A stretch of DNA of 6,688 nt from CAYSWS01 sp965603395 (lineage in GTDB: Bacteria > Patescibacteriota > WWE3 > UBA101185 > UBA10185). The notes under the pieces are model-generated. The model did not search any database and was not told the origin of the DNA. It saw only the letters and a program-made list of their open reading frames with translations. The DNA is taken from the NCBI GenBank assembly GCA_965603395.1, contig CBFDCV010000030.1:1-6688 (forward strand), read 5' to 3'. Shown here one piece after another: positions 4,673 through 6,688 of this stretch. Positions within the stretch are counted from its first letter, which is position 1. Each line of letters starts with the position of its first letter. The position numbers and the translations under genes are program-made.

Positions 4673-4963
4673 ATGGTCGAAAAAATTCCCACTAACGGTA
4701 GTCCCAAAAAGTTAGAAGAACTGACACCTCTTGAAGCGGCAATATTAAACAGGATTTTGGTGGAGTTTCCAAACGGGGTGGAGCTACCTAAACTCTTTCA
4801 AAAGACTTCTCTGATACGTAAGTCTTTAGGGCACGATGGTATGAGCATCGAAGAGTTTACTAAGATGATTCTGAGCTTTGCCCCTAAGCTGGTAAATCTG
4901 AAGATCATAGTTTACCCAAAACTCACTAAGCCTGTCCTTACCAATCTGCCGCTTGCAACATAG
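4673..4963 (+). CDS. Hypothetical small soluble protein, possibly winged-helix-like (96 aa)
   Basis: The start is fixed by the strong SD just upstream; longer in-frame starts are less likely. The protein has a polar N-terminus (MVEKIPTNGSPKK), then a helix-turn-helix-like run. LTPLEAAILNRILVEFPNGVEL (17-38) has the spacing and opening LTPLE seen in winged-helix DNA-binding domains of the OmpR type. It continues with a basic stretch (KTSLIRKSLG, 44-53), another helix (SIEEFTKMILSFAPKL, 58-73) and a strand-like end (NLKIIVYPKLTK). No membrane segment or signal peptide. The winged-helix idea rests only on a short phrase and helix spacing; the length is also compatible with many other small folds. 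Expression should be high judging by the SD. It is followed by a strong hairpin at 5006-5061. Function unknown. Confidence 0.7.
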   Translation: MVEKIPTNGSPKKLEELTPLEAAILNRILVEFPNGVELPKLFQKTSLIRKSLGHDGMSIEEFTKMILSFAPKLVNLKIIVYPKLTKPVLTNLPLAT

Positions 4964-4978
4964 AAAGAGAGAAAGAAC

Positions 4979-5020
4979 ATGTTCTGGGAGGAAGAGGACT
5001 ACCACATGCTGGCACCATAG
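4979..5020 (+). CDS. Possible 13-codon leader ORF overlapping a hairpin
   Basis: ATG 4979 opens MFWEEEDYHMLAP and stops at TAG 5018-5020, just past the 5' arm (5006-5016) of the hairpin that follows. A purine-rich stretch (GAAAGAGAGAAAGA, 4963-4976) could serve as a weak ribosome site. A ribosome translating it would cover the 5' arm and prevent the hairpin from forming, which is attenuator geometry. It could equally be chance; the peptide shows no run of one regulatory amino acid. Confidence 0.2.
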   Translation: MFWEEEDYHMLAP

Positions 5021-5070
5021 TGTAAACGCTTCAATGCGTTTTTACATCCAGGTGCCAGCATAAAATTTTT
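5006..5070 (+). terminator. Long two-tier hairpin, likely terminator
   Basis: An 11-bp perfect inverted repeat, ATGCTGGCACC (5006-5016) and GGTGCCAGCAT (5051-5061), encloses a 4x4 internal loop and a second stem TGT-AAACGC (5021-5029) with GCGTTT-TT-ACA (5036-5046; two-nt bulge) and a 6-nt loop. AAAATTTTT follows, so the T run is short and offset from the stem by four A; this is less typical than the other two terminators here. It separates the 96-aa gene from the gene at 5085. Confidence 0.65.
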
Positions 5071-5072
5071 GC

Positions 5073-5078
5073 TATTAT
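5073..5078 (+). promoter_or_regulatory. -10 element of a leaderless promoter for the gene at 5085
   Basis: TATTAT ends 6 nt before the GTG at 5085, so the mRNA would begin on the GTG itself. No convincing -35 is present; the expected position falls in the 3' arm of the hairpin (5051-5061). No SD precedes the GTG. Confidence 0.45.
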
Positions 5079-5084
5079 AAAATA

Positions 5085-5999
5085 GTGAAAATTACTGCCT
5101 ACTATGTTAAAACCAGTATTATTGCTACTTTGCTCTTTGCTGAGTCTTTCTTGCTTTCAGGATTAATATTAAGTTATATCAACTCGCAAAAGTTTTTCTC
5201 ACCATCCTTAGATTTCATGGTGCTAGTGGCAGTGTTAATGCTATTGATATTAGTCACGCACGCTTTAATAGTAGGGGCATGGGATAAATGGGAACAATTT
5301 ATTTTTGGACCTATTTCAATAAGCCTTGGTCTATTTATAACCACCTTTCCTATTAATTCCGCCTATGCGGTAGTCATTTTCTTCTTATCATATGTGCTTT
5401 TGTTTTACGAAGTTATACTAGCATCACAGTTAAAAAGGCAGATGCTTGTTTTTAATCCCCGATTGGTCCTAAAATTTACAACTAAGGGAATAATCCTTAT
5501 TTACAGTCTTTCTGCCGCCATTTTAGTAATTGTTACGGCCGGAAAACAGCCTGATTTTAACGTGGGCAACAAGGTAGGGGAGTTTGTAGACATGTATTTT
5601 ACTACCCAAATCAATACCGAAATGAATGCGCAAGTTCAAGAAGGTTTATCTCCGGAGCAAATGGAACGGTTGTCAGCCTTTGGTCTTGACCCAACCAAGT
5701 TTAACTACAGTGATGGCACTGAAACACCTTATATTCTTGAAAATATGGCAAATGTATCCATACCTGAACTATCACTAAAAAACACAGTGGCTAATGAGGT
5801 AAATAAACTTGTGGACCCGTATAAGAGATTTGTAAACCCTATTATGGCTATCATGGTTTTTGGCTTGATCCAGTTTCTTGGCACTATTGCCTATCTTTTC
5901 TACTCACTAAGCATTGATATTGTTTTTTGGGCTGCTAAGAAGTTTGGGCTTTTCACGACAGAGACGGTGCCGGCAGAGCAGGAGATCCTACACTTCTAA
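5085..5999 (+). CDS. Multi-pass membrane protein with a large non-cytoplasmic loop, hypothetical
   Basis: 304 aa. The frame starts with GTG 5085; the next in-frame ATG is at residue 44, inside a hydrophobic helix, so GTG is preferred. Predicted membrane helices are about 11-32, 44-66, 73-90, 94-114 and 134-152. A polar region of about 95 residues (about 153-247) follows, without Cys, containing a helical stretch PEQMERLSAFGLDPTKF (190-206). One or two further helices lie at about 250-286. With helices paired this way, basic residues (KRQ, KWEQ, KRF, AKK) fall in positions compatible with the polar loop being outside the membrane. The C-terminal tail is short and acidic. It has no recognisable catalytic motif, and I cannot assign a family; the layout resembles hypothetical membrane proteins common in CPR genomes (inference). 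It overlaps the converging truB gene by 12 bp, leaving no room for an intervening terminator. Confidence 0.85.
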   Translation: MKITAYYVKTSIIATLLFAESFLLSGLILSYINSQKFFSPSLDFMVLVAVLMLLILVTHALIVGAWDKWEQFIFGPISISLGLFITTFPINSAYAVVIFFLSYVLLFYEVILASQLKRQMLVFNPRLVLKFTTKGIILIYSLSAAILVIVTAGKQPDFNVGNKVGEFVDMYFTTQINTEMNAQVQEGLSPEQMERLSAFGLDPTKFNYSDGTETPYILENMANVSIPELSLKNTVANEVNKLVDPYKRFVNPIMAIMVFGLIQFLGTIAYLFYSLSIDIVFWAAKKFGLFTTETVPAEQEILHF

Positions 6000-6650
6000 T
6001 TCTACGATCTTTTTTGCTTCTTCAACTACGTACTCTCCAATTTTCGTTCTCACTAAGCTAACCAGAACACCTCCTACACCTAACTCTTCGCCTAGATCAT
6101 GAGCCAAGGATCTAATGTAAGTACCTTTACTGCAGTTGATTTTTAATTTAATAGTGTGAAGCTTATTTTTTTGGTAAAAATCTAGTTTTTCTATGTTAAA
6201 AATCGTAATTTTTTTAAATGGCAGTTCACTTTCCAAAACCCCACCTGATCTGGCTTTTTTATACAGAGGCTTCCCCTTCACTTTTACAGCCGAAAAGGGA
6301 GGTACTTTTTGCTCTATCTCGCCCACATACTTAGGCAACAAGGTTTCCAGCTCTTTTTCGATATCCAAATCCTGTGGAATATCTTTATAAGCCAGCTCGC
6401 CTTCCAGATCATAGGTAGGGGAGGTGGCACCGAAACTAATTTCGCATACATATTCTTTCTCCAGTTTCATAAAATCCTGCTGTCTTTTTGTATCCTCATC
6501 AGTGAGAACAATCAAAACACCTTCTGCCAAAGGATCCAACGTCCCGGCATGACCTACCTTTCTCTTTCTCCCACCACCCAACAAACCTCTAATCTTAGCC
6601 ACCACGTCAAAACTGGTCCAACCCTTTTCCTTATACACATTCAATATCAT
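5988..6650 (-). CDS. truB: tRNA pseudouridine-55 synthase TruB, short form
   Basis: 220 aa, against 314 in E. coli. TruB converts U55 in the T loop of tRNAs to pseudouridine. Motif II is clear: GHAGTLDPLAEGVL (33-46) with catalytic D39. Also present are KEYV (65-68, with the active-site Tyr at 67), PPFSAVKVKGKPLYKKARSG (117-136) and CSKGTYIRSLAHDLG (173-187) with the conserved Tyr178 and Arg180. The sequence ends soon after the catalytic fold, so the C-terminal (PUA-like) domain of longer TruBs is absent, as is common in reduced genomes. ATG 6650 is chosen over GTG 6665 because the family starts at this point (ILNVYKEKGWTSFDVV) and a -10 hexamer ends 6 nt before it. LAEGVL replaces the more usual LATGVL. 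The 3' end overlaps the 3' end of the converging membrane protein gene by 12 bp. Confidence 0.96.
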   Translation of the reverse strand: MILNVYKEKGWTSFDVVAKIRGLLGGGRKRKVGHAGTLDPLAEGVLIVLTDEDTKRQQDFMKLEKEYVCEISFGATSPTYDLEGELAYKDIPQDLDIEKELETLLPKYVGEIEQKVPPFSAVKVKGKPLYKKARSGGVLESELPFKKITIFNIEKLDFYQKNKLHTIKLKINCSKGTYIRSLAHDLGEELGVGGVLVSLVRTKIGEYVVEEAKKIVELEV

Positions 6651-6656
6651 AGTTTT

Positions 6657-6662
6657 AATATA
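6657..6662 (-). promoter_or_regulatory. -10 element of a leaderless truB promoter
   Basis: On the minus strand TATATT (6662..6657) ends 6 nt before the ATG at 6650, so transcription would begin on the start codon. No SD is present. The -35 region (near 6680-6685, minus ATAACT) matches poorly and is close to the window edge. Confidence 0.5.
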
Positions 6663-6688
6663 CACAAAACCGGTAAAAAAGTTATAAT

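Noticed and set aside
4974..4985. LexA/SOS box
   Set aside because: The Bacillus-type box needs GAAC-N4-GTTC; here the half-sites are only 2 nt apart.
5006..5061. Miniature transposon (MITE) from the 11-bp inverted repeats
   Set aside because: No target-site duplication flanks it, there is no second copy in the window, and an internal second stem fits a transcript hairpin better.
1..6688. CRISPR array, insertion sequence, phage or toxin-antitoxin locus
   Set aside because: No regularly spaced repeats, transposase or integrase motifs, or recognisable toxin/antitoxin pair were found on either strand.

Overview
The window reads as a chromosomal stretch of a small-genome, AT-leaning bacterium, most likely a member of the Candidate Phyla Radiation (Patescibacteria; I would guess the Microgenomates/WWE3 side, but that is inference). 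Points in favour are: trimmed housekeeping proteins (a trigger factor without its PPIase domain, a TruB without its C-terminal domain), small orphan membrane proteins, dense packing, and many genes that appear to be read from leaderless mRNAs. TGA acts as a normal stop (trigger factor and the 87-aa protein both end in TGA), so the TGA=Gly code of Gracilibacteria/Absconditabacteria does not apply.

Layout: a partial minus-strand gene (1-242) diverges from a phosphoglycerate kinase-family gene (342-1571). The roughly 100 bp between them hold two back-to-back pairs of short direct repeats. Next come two single-gene cassettes for small membrane proteins (1654-1917 and 2127-2414), each with its own sigma70-like promoter, a short leader with a Shine-Dalgarno (SD) site, and a long hairpin terminator. 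The tig-clpP pair follows (2553-4039, stop/start overlap ATGA), then tRNA-Val(GAC) with encoded CCA (4061-4137), an acidic probably disordered 107-aa protein (4174-4497), a 170-bp gap, and a 96-aa protein with a near-perfect SD (4673-4963). A strong hairpin (5006-5061) separates it from a multi-pass membrane protein (5085-5999). That gene converges on, and overlaps by 12 bp, truB on the minus strand (5988-6650).

How it works together: the recognised genes cover central carbon metabolism (a PGK-like enzyme with altered substrate-site residues), nascent-chain folding plus proteolysis (trigger factor and ClpP, translationally coupled), and the translation machinery (tRNA-Val and the tRNA pseudouridine-55 synthase TruB). 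The other genes are small or membrane proteins I do not recognise.

The most notable pattern is in gene starts. Four genes (the partial gene, pgk, the 5085 membrane protein and truB) have a -10-like hexamer ending exactly 6 nt before the start codon, so transcription would begin on the start codon itself. tig is almost the same, with a leader of a few bases. The three small-protein genes instead have 5' leaders and SD sites. I found no CRISPR array, transposon, phage gene or obvious defence system. The strongest candidates for something new are the atypical PGK active site, the repeat-laden divergent promoter, and the hairpin overlapped by a 13-codon ORF upstream of 5085.
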